This document shows, piece by piece, positions 50,645-58,470 of a DNA stretch of 64,000 bases. The stretch is from Roseiarcus sp035656495. Lineage in GTDB: Bacteria; Pseudomonadota; Alphaproteobacteria; Rhizobiales; Beijerinckiaceae. The notes beneath the pieces are model-generated. The model saw only the letters and a list, made by a program, of their open reading frames with translations. It searched no databases and was not told the DNA's origin. Every line of letters starts with the position of its first letter. Position 1 is the first letter of the stretch. The stretch lies in NCBI GenBank assembly GCA_035656495.1, contig DASRSL010000273.1, forward strand, positions 1 through 64,000, read 5' to 3'. The position numbers and the translations under genes were made by a program.

Positions 50645-51064
50645 TCAGCTCGCCTTCGGCGTGGCGGGCGGATAGACGGCCGTCATGCTCGCCTGCAGCC
50701 TGCCGATCTCGCCGGCGATGATGTGGTCGAGGTCTCCGGGACTGACGCCGCTCGATTTCAGGACATCCGGTAGGCGCGCCGCGATGGCGTCGGCGGCGGC
50801 GCTCACGATCGGCGAGCCGACATCGATCTTGGCCGTCGCCAGATTATCGGCGGCGGCGGCGACCGCCTTGCCGGCCTCGTCTTGCGCAGCGGCGCGGATC
50901 GCGTCGACGTTGGCCTGGCTGACCCTAAGGCCGGTCCATTTGCGGATCGCCCCGGCGGCGAGCGTCACGGCGCCACCGACGAAAGCGGTCGCGGCGGCGG
51001 TGAGGTAGGGCTGAAGAGCGGCGACGAACGGCGCCGCCGCAACAGCCGTTGCGGTATCGGTCAT
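50645..51064 (-). CDS. Phage small protein with an N-terminal hydrophobic segment (holin-like)
   Basis: 139 residues. One hydrophobic helix, LTAAATAFVGGAVTLAAGAI (about 21-40), precedes RKWTGLRVSQANVDAIRAAAQDEAGKAVAA, a long helix of the type seen in LL-H-like phage holins. The C-terminus is PPATPKAS. A holin is the tentative reading. It lies a few genes downstream of the GH19 endolysin. Confidence 0.5.
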   Translation of the reverse strand: MTDTATAVAAAPFVAALQPYLTAAATAFVGGAVTLAAGAIRKWTGLRVSQANVDAIRAAAQDEAGKAVAAAADNLATAKIDVGSPIVSAAADAIAARLPDVLKSSGVSPGDLDHIIAGEIGRLQASMTAVYPPATPKAS

Positions 51065-51172
51065 TGGACTTCCTCATGCTGTCCCGCAGCTTCATCGCGG
51101 GATTGGAAACACGGCCCCGCCGGCTACGGTCGAGGAGCCGCGCCAGGCGGAGCGTCGCCGCGCGGCAAATGG

Positions 51173-51556
51173 CTACAGCTCGTCGCCCCGGCCTGCGCTT
51201 CCCGCCTTCACCTTGGCGAGAATCTCGAGCAGCTTCGCCGCATGGCTGATCGGCATGGGCTCGCAAGCGAGAATCCCGCGCATCCAGAGAATGATTCCCT
51301 CGTCTGTCTTGTCGCGCGTGAGGATCAGCGCCCCGTCGCCGGGCGGCAGGCCCTCCGGCGTCGTCGGCATGGCGACGTAAAGCCCCTGCAGGAAATGAAA
51401 CTGCGCCGGGGTGAGAGCGGCGATGGCGGTGCCCTTGCCCGCCGCCTTCTGCGCCTTCTCGAGCGTCGTGCAATGGGGCGAGTCCGCTCCGCCCGCTTCA
51501 GCGCCGGCGAGGAGGCAGAGAACGAAGCAAGAGGCGGTTAGCAGAATTCCCTTCAC
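51173..51556 (-). CDS. Secreted hypothetical protein of the phage module
   Basis: 127 residues. Signal peptide ILLTASCFVLCLLAGAEAGG, then helical mature part with HCTTLEKAQ, LTPAQFHFLQGLYVAMPTTPEG and ISHAAKLLEILAKVKAG. It contains three mature-region Cys or paired Cys near ACEP. I do not recognise the family. Start: ATG at 51556. Confidence 0.6.
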   Translation of the reverse strand: MKGILLTASCFVLCLLAGAEAGGADSPHCTTLEKAQKAAGKGTAIAALTPAQFHFLQGLYVAMPTTPEGLPPGDGALILTRDKTDEGIILWMRGILACEPMPISHAAKLLEILAKVKAGSAGRGDEL

Positions 51557-51590
51557 GGCGGCCTCCTTCCGAGTGTGGTCTTTCCGCCCG

Positions 51591-52088
51591 CTATTCCTTC
51601 GCGGGCAGAGAATTTCCGGTCATCAGCTCCCAGCGAGAATCATCATCGGCGAGGCCGAGCGCATCGCCGCCGCGCGACTTACGGGCGCCTGCGCTGCCCT
51701 TTCGCATGAGTCGCACCGTCTCGCCGCGCGCCATCGCCGCCTGGGCCTCGCGCAAGGCTCGCTTCATCTGTCCGGTGAGGGCCGTCTCGTAGGCGCGCGG
51801 CGTTTCGCCGGCGCGCAGCCAAAGGTCCACCCGGGCGCTCCCGTCGTGCGGGACGAAGGCCACGAGCTCGGCGTCTGGCGGCAGATCCGACGACGCTGCG
51901 CTGACCGGAAAGCCCATCATCGAGTTGACGGCGAACGGCAGCCAGCACGCGACGCCGGCGGCGATGGCTGGCGCGAGAATCTTGGCCCAGAGCGGCGCCG
52001 CGGCGGTGCGGAAGAGCCACGCGAGGACAAGAACGGCGAAGGCGAGAAGGCCACCGCAGGCAAGCATGAAGGCGGCGAAGTCGCTCAT
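51591..52088 (-). CDS. Two-TM membrane protein in an operon with the ExbBD-like pair
   Basis: 165 residues. Two N-terminal membrane segments (FMLACGGLLAFAVLVLAWLF and ILAPAIAAGVACWLPFAVNSM), then a soluble domain of about 100 residues with LPPDAELVAFVPHDGSARVDLWLR and a basic helix GQMKRALREAQAAMARGE. The ATG overlaps the stop of the ExbD-like gene by four bases, implying coupled translation and a shared job. Family not recognised. Confidence 0.65.
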   Translation of the reverse strand: MSDFAAFMLACGGLLAFAVLVLAWLFRTAAAPLWAKILAPAIAAGVACWLPFAVNSMMGFPVSAASSDLPPDAELVAFVPHDGSARVDLWLRAGETPRAYETALTGQMKRALREAQAAMARGETVRLMRKGSAGARKSRGGDALGLADDDSRWELMTGNSLPAKE

Positions 52089-52705
52089 TGGTAGCGGCCC
52101 TGACGCTGATAGGCGCTCGTAATCGGCTCGAGCGGCGGGTCGACGAACGTGATCCTCCCGTCGCGGCTCATGTCGAAGCTCGCCCAGTTGATCGTCTGCC
52201 CGACGGCGTCAAGCACGATGTCCCTGGCGAACAGCACGCGGACCACGGGATTGAGACCGACGATCTCGACATGCGCTTTCAAGGCCAGGCCGCGCTTGGC
52301 TCCGACGCTAAGACCGCCCTCCCTGTACGCATAGAGGTTGGCTGCGAGGTCGTAACGGCCCGGCTCGACGCAGCGGATCGCGATCGTCTCCTTGTCGCTC
52401 TCGACCTTGGTCCGCGAGCCATCGGCGAGCGTGATGACGCTATCGAGGAAGCCTCTACTGTCGCGGTCGAGAGTGGAGCAGCCGACGTCGCGCGAGGCGA
52501 AGAACACCGGCTTCTTCGAGGGCGGCATCATGTGGATGTCGACGTCGGCGTCGACATCGACGCTCCACTCGACGGTCGCCAGAACCTCGGCCTTCATCTC
52601 GACGCCCCTGGCCTTGAGGGGCGGGTTGACGGCGACGAGGGCCACGGCGAGGACCGCGAGAGCGAGGTCGCAGAGGCCGATCCAGACGGAGCTACGGTCA
52701 GGCAT
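52085..52705 (-). CDS. ExbD/TolR-like protein of the phage module
   Basis: 206 residues. A single N-terminal membrane segment, VWIGLCDLALAVLAVALVAVNP (about 7-28), carries an Asp (D13) near its start, the position of the proton-carrying Asp in ExbD and TolR. A periplasmic domain follows (about 30-206), larger than a usual ExbD domain. It has motifs VDVDADVDIHMMPPSKKP and INWASFDMSRDGRITFV. It follows the ExbB-like gene by 15 bases. Sequence similarity to ExbD is by topology and the Asp only, so the name is tentative. Confidence 0.55.
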   Translation of the reverse strand: MPDRSSVWIGLCDLALAVLAVALVAVNPPLKARGVEMKAEVLATVEWSVDVDADVDIHMMPPSKKPVFFASRDVGCSTLDRDSRGFLDSVITLADGSRTKVESDKETIAIRCVEPGRYDLAANLYAYREGGLSVGAKRGLALKAHVEIVGLNPVVRVLFARDIVLDAVGQTINWASFDMSRDGRITFVDPPLEPITSAYQRQGRYQ

Positions 52706-52720
52706 GGTCCGCTCGCTCCT

Positions 52721-53161
52721 TCAGGCGCCGCGCGCGCGCCGAACGCCCCGCTCGAGGTTGAAGGTCATGATCGCGACGACGAGCGCCGCGAGAACGCCGC
52801 AGGCGGTCGTGTAGAGCGACGTGGCGAGCGCGCCGAAGGACGTCGCCCCGCCGGCCAGCGCATTCGCCTGCAGCGAGAGGCCGAACGCGGTGCCGAACAG
52901 GCCGAGCATCGGCAGGAGCCGCTCGGCGAGATGGCCGAAATCGGACGATGGAGGACGGACGACAGAGAACGGCGAATCGGCTAGCCACGCCTGCCGCCCC
53001 AAATAAAGCGCCGCGCCGACGAAGAGGACGCCGATCGCGCTCGTCATCATGCTCTCATCGTGCGCCCAGATTGACGCGAACATGCCGTTCGTGTGGGCGA
53101 GCCACGCCGCCGACGCCGCCGCGAGACAGATGATGAAATGGCTCAGAAAGGTGAGGCGCAT
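52721..53161 (-). CDS. ExbB/TolQ/MotA-family proton-channel-like protein of the phage module
   Basis: 146 residues with about four membrane segments. The second half fits the ExbB/TolQ core: LLPMLGLFGTAFGLSLQANAL corresponds to the TM2 GLLGTVWG motif, and SFGALATSLYTTACGVLAALVVAIMTFNLERG to the TM3 motif with the conserved Thr-Thr and Gly. The soluble loop of true ExbB is shorter here. In bacteria such proteins form proton-driven stator channels with ExbD or TolR. Its location between the endolysin and small lysis-type genes of a phage cluster is unusual. Start: ATG at 53161. Confidence 0.7.
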   Translation of the reverse strand: MRLTFLSHFIICLAAASAAWLAHTNGMFASIWAHDESMMTSAIGVLFVGAALYLGRQAWLADSPFSVVRPPSSDFGHLAERLLPMLGLFGTAFGLSLQANALAGGATSFGALATSLYTTACGVLAALVVAIMTFNLERGVRRARGA

Positions 53162-53164
53162 CGT

Positions 53165-53770
53165 TCATGCCTTTGCGACTGGCGCGGCCGGCGAGCGGGC
53201 GTTGGCCCGGATGATCGCGGTGTGAAAATGCACGGCGTAGGCGGAGATCTGCGCCGCCCTGTCGTGGCCGTTGACGATCTCGCGCGCGTTGAGCCAGTTG
53301 ACCGACGCGAGCTTTTCCAGCGGGAAATAATCGGCAAGCTTCTTTCCGGTGAACCACCCGTCCGACATGCCCTTGACGAGAATGGTCGCCGCGATCGCGG
53401 GCTTGAGCGCATTGTCCGGGGTGCGCACCAGGTCGGAGCCGGGGATCTCGCGCTCCGCCTTCTCGTAGTTCGCGAGCCAGGTCAGCTGCACGAAGCCGCG
53501 CCCGTAATAGACCTGCCGATAGGGTCCGCATCTGACGCCGTAGGGCCGCCCCTGCCCGCGCCCCCGCTCCGCGACCGGCTGCATCGCGCGGCCGGTCTCG
53601 TGGTAGGCGGTCGCCAGCGCATAGGCGATCCAGCGCCAGTCGGTGATTGGCGAAGCGCTCCAGGCGTCGAGGATGGCGTTGACGCCGTCGACCTGACTTT
53701 GGTCAAAGCCGCCGGGGCCATAGAGCTCCGTCCGCACGGCGTCGAAGAACGCCCTCGGGTTCTGCAGCAT
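53165..53770 (-). CDS. GH19 chitinase-type endolysin
   Basis: 201 residues. The family 19 (lysozyme-like) core shows AYALATAYHETGRAMQPVAERGRGQGR in which the two Glu of HETG and AER are the catalytic pair, then YYGRGFVQLTWLANYEKAERE. It would cut the peptidoglycan sugar backbone for phage release. No signal peptide, so a holin or other export route is expected. It starts ATG at 53770 and ends three bases before the ExbB-like gene starts. Confidence 0.88.
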   Translation of the reverse strand: MLQNPRAFFDAVRTELYGPGGFDQSQVDGVNAILDAWSASPITDWRWIAYALATAYHETGRAMQPVAERGRGQGRPYGVRCGPYRQVYYGRGFVQLTWLANYEKAEREIPGSDLVRTPDNALKPAIAATILVKGMSDGWFTGKKLADYFPLEKLASVNWLNAREIVNGHDRAAQISAYAVHFHTAIIRANARSPAAPVAKA

Positions 53771-53782
53771 GATTTGCCTCCG

Positions 53783-53866
53783 TTACATCAGAAGCGAGAT
53801 TTTCCAGATGAGCCAGCCGACAAGCGCGAGGCCGACGAGACAGAGCGCCGTATCAGCGTCGATCAT
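53783..53866 (-). CDS. 27-residue single-TM small protein (candidate)
   Basis: A short frame from ATG 53866: an acidic start, then one membrane helix ALCLVGLALVGWLIWKIS. It fills the gap between the glycine-rich adhesin gene and the endolysin gene. The ribosome-binding site is weak. Single-helix proteins in this position are common in lysis cassettes, but a chance frame cannot be excluded. Confidence 0.35.
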   Translation of the reverse strand: MIDADTALCLVGLALVGWLIWKISLLM

Positions 53867-53876
53867 GGCGGCCGGA

Positions 53877-56687
53877 TCAGAAGTGCTCGAGCACGTAGCA
53901 GGCGCCAGCGCCGCCCTGGCCGCCCGCACCGGCTCCTCCGGTCGATGTCGTGAGCGCGCTTCCGCCGCCGCCGCCACCACCGCCAGGGAAGCCACCGGCC
54001 GCGCCTGCACCGCCGCTGTAGGCGCCAGCCCCGGCTGTCGAACCGCCGCCGCCGCCGCCGGATCCAGCCGGCCAACTGACACTCGATGATCCGGAGCCAG
54101 GTGTCGCAGATACCGCCGCAGGTGCTGCGCCGCCGCTCGCGGAAGTCGATCCCGCCGTTCCTGCGGTGCTCTGACCGACCTCGGCATTTCCGCCCGCACC
54201 ACCCGCGAACGCCGCAGGCGCCGTCGAGACACCTCCGCCTGATCCGCCTCCGCTCGGCCCCCACGGGGATCCGCCGCCAGACTTGCCGACAGCGCCGTTC
54301 GTGCCGCCTCCGCCGCCCGTACCGGCTCCGGTGGTCGTAGTCGCGCTTCCGTTCGCGCCCGAGCCGCCGGCCGTTCCGCCGCCCGCTCCCGAACCGCCGC
54401 CGCTCGCACCAGCTTGACCATTGGCGAATTGTCCAGAGCCGCCGCCGCCGGTGGAGTTCGCTGCCGAGACGCCTACCTGGCCGCCACCGCCGCCATAGGC
54501 GATGAGCATCGAGCCGCCGAACGCCGCGTTGCCGCCGGCGGTCCCGCTGGCCCCGGCCGCGCCCCCGTTGGCGTTGTTCGTGATCGATACCGCCTTGCTC
54601 GTGCCGATCTGCGCCGCGGAGAATACGCCGTAGGCGATCGAGCCGGCGCCGCCGCCAGAGCCGCCGCTGTTCGCGGTTCCCGACGCCGTCGTGATCCCGC
54701 CGCCTCCCCCACCGCCCTGAGCGGCGCACCAGACGTCGGCGAACGAAAGGCCTGGAGTCGGCGTGTAAGTCCCAGAGCTCGTGAAGGACTTGAGGTCTTG
54801 CGGCTGACCCGCGTTGTAGACGCCGAGGTTGCCTGGCGGCGTAAAGGTCCAGCCGAACCAGTTATTGCCTGAAACGCTGTTGTAGGAGTTGTCCGTCGCG
54901 GAAAGTCCGGCCCCACTCGTCGGCGGCGTGCCCGAGAAAACGTTGTCCTGAAAAGCCAGCCAGCCTCCCGTCTGCTGCACGAACACCGAGCCGCTCCCCG
55001 ATGGGGAGCCTGCGAGCTTCATGTTGCGCAGGGTGAGACCGCCGCCCGTATTGCTGACGAAGGGCGCGGCGGCGTTCGGAATGGTGTCGGATAGCCTCCC
55101 CCCGGTGATCTGGAGATCGCCGCTGGACAACAGAATCGCCGGGCTTCCGAACCCGGACGAATAGGTCATGTAGACGCTGCCGATCATGACCATGCAGCCG
55201 GAGGCATTCTCGTAGAGCGCCGGCGTCGTCACGTAAGAGCTGTTCGTCGAATAGAAGTTGGCGATCTGCGCCCAGGAGCACGCCGCGATGTTCAGGTTTG
55301 CTCCGCCATCCAGCATCAGGGAGTTGAAGTGCCCCCACGAGAAATTGGCGGTGAAGTTGAGGTTGCCCTGCCAGATCTGCATCTTGCCGGCGACGAGCCC
55401 GTCGGTCGCGCCGAGGTTGGCTGCGACCACCGAGCCGTCATAGAAAATATCGGAAATCGCCATTGACGCGGTATTCGAGGAGCCGAGGTTGAAGCCCCAG
55501 AACTCATAATCGTCGATCTGCGGAAAGTTGTGAGAATTGTCGATGTCCATGGCGACGTTCAGGGCGGAACCTTGGATATAGCCGAAGTGGAACGTCCCTC
55601 CACGCTGATAAATCCCGTTCCATGCGCTTGGATACAAGAGGTAGTCGATGTCCATGTTTCCGGCGCCGTTGTTGTAGACGACCCAGGGATACTTACAGAC
55701 GCCGCTGCCGGCGTTGGTCGTATTGCAGGAGCCTAGCGGGAGGGCGGCCGAGCGCGGCGAGGCGAAGTGGATCGTGTCGGACGGCCCGCCGCCGCCGGCA
55801 ATGCCGCCGAGGACGAGCGTCGCCCCTGTCCCGCCGCCACCCGTCGTGGCGACCGTCCCCGACGGCCACACGCTGCAGGAGGCGTTGCCGGTCGCCGTGA
55901 CGCTGGCCGACTGGACGGCGCCGCCGGACACGGTGACGGCGAACTGCGGTTCCGTGGCGCATGTGCCGCCAGTCGCGGTCAGCGTCTGCGTCCCGTTCGT
56001 GTAGCCCGAGCCGCCCGTCCCCAAGCCCACCGTCATCACGTCGACAATCGAGCCGCTCACCCCGACGACCTCGGTCGGATAGTTTTTGTTTGCGACGGGG
56101 ATCGCCGTGGTGGTCGTCGCATCGACCGCGAACATGCCGGAGACGATGGTCCCGGTCGCGCTGGACACGGTGAGGACGTTGGCGCCGGCGGTGCTCGCGT
56201 TCGCGCGTGCGGTGATGTCGGCCGGCAAATGCTGCGAAACGACGATGTTCTTGATGCAGGGCTTGACCGCTACGCCATTGTTCGTCGGCGTGACGACGAT
56301 GATCCCGCTGGCCGAAGACGAGAAGTCATAATCGACATCGATCACCGTCTGCCAGCCGGGATCGCCGTAGAGGCACTGGCCGGGCGGCAGATTGATGGGG
56401 TTGGCGATGTGATAGGCGCCCGACGTGAGATAAACGGCCTTGCCGGAGTTCCCGGAGAGCGCGGTGTTGATGGCCGACGAGTTGTCGACCGCGCCGGTGC
56501 CGGAGCCTGTGGTTCCGCTGATCTGGACGCCGTTGTAGGCGGGCCCGGTTGATCCGCCGCTCGACCCGCCGATCGGGGTCATCGGCACGCCGCCGCCCGG
56601 CAGGCCCTGCGCGAAGCCTTCGGCGCCATGGGCGAGTGCGGCCAGCGCGATCAGCGCCGCGCCAAAAATTCGGTCGACCCGCTTCAT
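53877..56687 (-). CDS. Phage tail adhesin: beta-helix region plus long glycine-rich C-terminal domain
   Basis: 936 residues. A signal-like start (RIFGAALIALAALAHGAEG) is odd for a tail fibre. About 30-560 reads as a pectate-lyase-type right-handed beta-helix: VDNSSAINTALSGNSGKAVYL, KNIVVSQHLPAD, and repeated ladder strands. After FTSSGTYTPTPGL (about 610) come about 300 residues of GGGGG, GAGGGTAG-type repeats ending GGQGGAGACYVLEHF, a form known from polyglycine-II adhesin domains of phage tail tips. The ATG overlaps the stop of the upstream secreted-protein gene (ATGA). Host receptor binding is the likely job. Confidence 0.75.
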   Translation of the reverse strand: MKRVDRIFGAALIALAALAHGAEGFAQGLPGGGVPMTPIGGSSGGSTGPAYNGVQISGTTGSGTGAVDNSSAINTALSGNSGKAVYLTSGAYHIANPINLPPGQCLYGDPGWQTVIDVDYDFSSSASGIIVVTPTNNGVAVKPCIKNIVVSQHLPADITARANASTAGANVLTVSSATGTIVSGMFAVDATTTTAIPVANKNYPTEVVGVSGSIVDVMTVGLGTGGSGYTNGTQTLTATGGTCATEPQFAVTVSGGAVQSASVTATGNASCSVWPSGTVATTGGGGTGATLVLGGIAGGGGPSDTIHFASPRSAALPLGSCNTTNAGSGVCKYPWVVYNNGAGNMDIDYLLYPSAWNGIYQRGGTFHFGYIQGSALNVAMDIDNSHNFPQIDDYEFWGFNLGSSNTASMAISDIFYDGSVVAANLGATDGLVAGKMQIWQGNLNFTANFSWGHFNSLMLDGGANLNIAACSWAQIANFYSTNSSYVTTPALYENASGCMVMIGSVYMTYSSGFGSPAILLSSGDLQITGGRLSDTIPNAAAPFVSNTGGGLTLRNMKLAGSPSGSGSVFVQQTGGWLAFQDNVFSGTPPTSGAGLSATDNSYNSVSGNNWFGWTFTPPGNLGVYNAGQPQDLKSFTSSGTYTPTPGLSFADVWCAAQGGGGGGGITTASGTANSGGSGGGAGSIAYGVFSAAQIGTSKAVSITNNANGGAAGASGTAGGNAAFGGSMLIAYGGGGGQVGVSAANSTGGGGSGQFANGQAGASGGGSGAGGGTAGGSGANGSATTTTGAGTGGGGGTNGAVGKSGGGSPWGPSGGGSGGGVSTAPAAFAGGAGGNAEVGQSTAGTAGSTSASGGAAPAAVSATPGSGSSSVSWPAGSGGGGGGSTAGAGAYSGGAGAAGGFPGGGGGGGGSALTTSTGGAGAGGQGGAGACYVLEHF

Positions 56688-57067
56688 TGGAAATACTCCA
56701 CGTCGAGCGTTCCGGACGACGAGAACGCGCGGAAATTGGCGAGTGTTTGTGGGCCGGAGAGCGCCACGCACGCGCCGGAGGCGAGCGGCATGCCGACGCT
56801 CGAAGTCGGCGTCGTGGTCCCGTCGGTCGTGTACCTGACGGTCGCTCCCGAGGCGCAGACGGTCGCGTAGCGCGCGCCGGAGGGCACGGTGAGCGCGGTC
56901 GCCGATGTCGGCGCGATATTGTGCTGGCCAGGCGAAAGCGGCGCATAGGGCGTCGGCAGCGGGATCATGCCCGGCACCTGCGTCCCGGCAATGTCGCGAT
57001 AGGTCTGTGCATGTACCGGGCAGGCGAGGGCGAGCGCGAGCGCCGCGCCACAAAACAGGCGTTTCAT
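56684..57067 (-). CDS. Secreted hypothetical protein of the tail-fibre region
   Basis: 127 residues. Signal peptide KRLFCGAALALALACPVHAQ, then a beta-rich domain with a central LTVPSGARYATVCASGATVRYTTDGTTTPTSS and ending ANFRAFSSSGTLDVEYFQ, like the small beta-sandwich proteins found beside tail fibres. The stop overlaps the adhesin ATG. Function unassigned. Confidence 0.65.
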   Translation of the reverse strand: MKRLFCGAALALALACPVHAQTYRDIAGTQVPGMIPLPTPYAPLSPGQHNIAPTSATALTVPSGARYATVCASGATVRYTTDGTTTPTSSVGMPLASGACVALSGPQTLANFRAFSSSGTLDVEYFQ

Positions 57068-57100
57068 GCTGGAGGCTTCCTTGCGACAAGTGGAGAGCGA

Positions 57101-57301
57101 TCAACCAGGGCCGAGCGCGAGGAGCACGGCCTGGAAGATGGCCGCAGCGGAGATCGCCCGGGCCGCGACCCTTGAGGCCCGGAATACGATCGGATTTTCG
57201 GGCGCGTCCGCGAGCCAATATGCAAGTTTGGCGAACGCAGCGCCGACCAAGCCAAGGATTACCGCTATCGCTATTGGGCCGCTTTCGAGCGTTATGACCA
57301 G
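57101..57301 (-). CDS. Small single-TM protein after the tail-fibre gene, start unclear
   Basis: About 62-66 residues. A membrane helix PIAIAVILGLVGAAFAKLAYWLA is followed by FRASRVAARAISAAAIFQAVLLALG, a second hydrophobic stretch. There is no ATG, GTG or TTG near the N-terminus: the frame offers CTG at 57301 or ATA at 57295, both overlapping the stop of the previous gene. The coding potential is convincing, the start is not. Confidence 0.45.
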   Translation of the reverse strand: MVITLESGPIAIAVILGLVGAAFAKLAYWLADAPENPIVFRASRVAARAISAAAIFQAVLLALGPG

Positions 57302-58380
57302 GCGCCGACGTTGGTCACGCCGGAGGCGCCGATCGGCGCGGCCTTGAAGTAGGCGCCGGCCTGGACGACGCCCGCGGCGGCGACGCCGAGCGAGACTTGC
57401 GGGATGACCGTTCCGGCTGCGGTCACGCGCAGAATTCCCTTGATGAGGGCGACTCCGCTCGTGTTCGTGTTGGCTGACGTGAGCGCCGTCCCGGCTGCGG
57501 TGTTGAAGGTGGCGAGCGTGTTCTGGGCGCTCGTCAGGGCCGAGCCCTTCGCGGCGATCGACGTCCAGGCCTGAGTGAAGGTCGCCGTACCGCCGAGGCC
57601 GAAGCCGAACGAGCCCGAGGTCGCCGACAGGCTGGCGAGCGCGAAAGCGCACTCGAATTCGTAGGTTCCCGGCTGAAGCGTGACCGCGCCGCTCGCCGTG
57701 GCGTTGAGAAGCTGCTGCGCCGCCGTCTGCGAGGTCAGCGTGTAGGGAGACGAAAGAACCTCGATCTGCTCGGCCATGAGGACGCCGCGCTCGCTGGCCG
57801 CGACCGAGCCATAGAAGGCGTTCCCGTCATATTCGATCGCGCCCGCCTGGGCCGTCGTGGTGTTCGTCCCTGCAGTCATCTTGAGCGGCGGCGCCGAGCT
57901 CGTCCCCGCCGGCGGCGTCAGCGGCCCGGCCGACTGATCGACGATCGTCCAGGCGTTCGATCCGTTGCTCTCGATCGCGATGGAGCCGTAAGCGGTCGAG
58001 ATCACGGCGCTCGCCCCGCCATTGATGGTGTCGGAGCCGGCGCGATTCAGCGTGATCGTCTTCGTGGCCGAGCATGAACCCGATTCGTCGACAACCGTCA
58101 GGGTCGCGCCGGCCGGGTAGGCGCTCGCGGCCGGCAGCGCCACCGCGCGCGCGCCGGTGATTGCGGTATAGGCGACGATGCGGTCTGTCGCGAGCGCGCC
58201 ATAGGCGGCATCCGCAACGGCGATCCGCCGCTCGATGCCGGCCGCGAAGCCGCCGCCGGTCGCGCCGTCCTGGAGGACGAGCCGGTTGTTCGTCGAGTCG
58301 ACCACGACTTCCGCCGCGGCCCCCGTGAAGGCCGCGACGTTCACCGCCGAGCCGGAGCGGAGTTGAAGCTGTTCGCTCAT
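57292..58380 (-). CDS. Tail-fibre-like protein, paralogue of the next upstream gene
   Basis: 362 residues. The N-terminal ~150 residues begin EQLQLRSGSAVNVAAFTGAAAEVVVDSTNNRLVLQDGAT and continue through TVVDESGSCSATKTITLNRAGSDTINGGASAVISTAYGSIAIESNGSNAWTIVDQ in pieces. They match the product of 58468-59292 closely in order and spacing. The C-terminal part is unrelated and beta-rich (AAQQLLNATASGAVTLQPGTYEF, GFGLGGTATFTQAW). This modular pattern suits receptor-contact fibres. Start: ATG at 58380. Confidence 0.72.
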   Translation of the reverse strand: MSEQLQLRSGSAVNVAAFTGAAAEVVVDSTNNRLVLQDGATGGGFAAGIERRIAVADAAYGALATDRIVAYTAITGARAVALPAASAYPAGATLTVVDESGSCSATKTITLNRAGSDTINGGASAVISTAYGSIAIESNGSNAWTIVDQSAGPLTPPAGTSSAPPLKMTAGTNTTTAQAGAIEYDGNAFYGSVAASERGVLMAEQIEVLSSPYTLTSQTAAQQLLNATASGAVTLQPGTYEFECAFALASLSATSGSFGFGLGGTATFTQAWTSIAAKGSALTSAQNTLATFNTAAGTALTSANTNTSGVALIKGILRVTAAGTVIPQVSLGVAAAGVVQAGAYFKAAPIGASGVTNVGAWS

Positions 58381-58386
58381 TCATGA

Positions 58387-58470
58387 TCCTTCGACAAGCT
58401 CATCCCTCGACAAGCTCATCCTTCGACAAGCTGAGGATGAGGTTCACGATGTGGTTCTTCGACAGGCTCA
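58387..58470. repeat. Tandem CTTCGACAAGCTCAT-type repeat between fibre genes
   Basis: CCTTCGACAAGCTCAT and close variants occur three times in 58387-58432, followed by a diverged copy (TTCTTCGACAGGCTCA at 58456-58471) that reaches into the 3' end of the neighbouring gene. It is a dispersed intergenic repeat of the genome placed inside the phage module. Confidence 0.65.

Noticed and set aside
56688..57218. Extension of the glycine-rich adhesin frame upstream
   Set aside because: The added region overlaps the secreted-protein gene at 56684-57067, which has its own signal peptide and ribosome-binding site; the ATGA overlap at 56684-56687 marks the true start.
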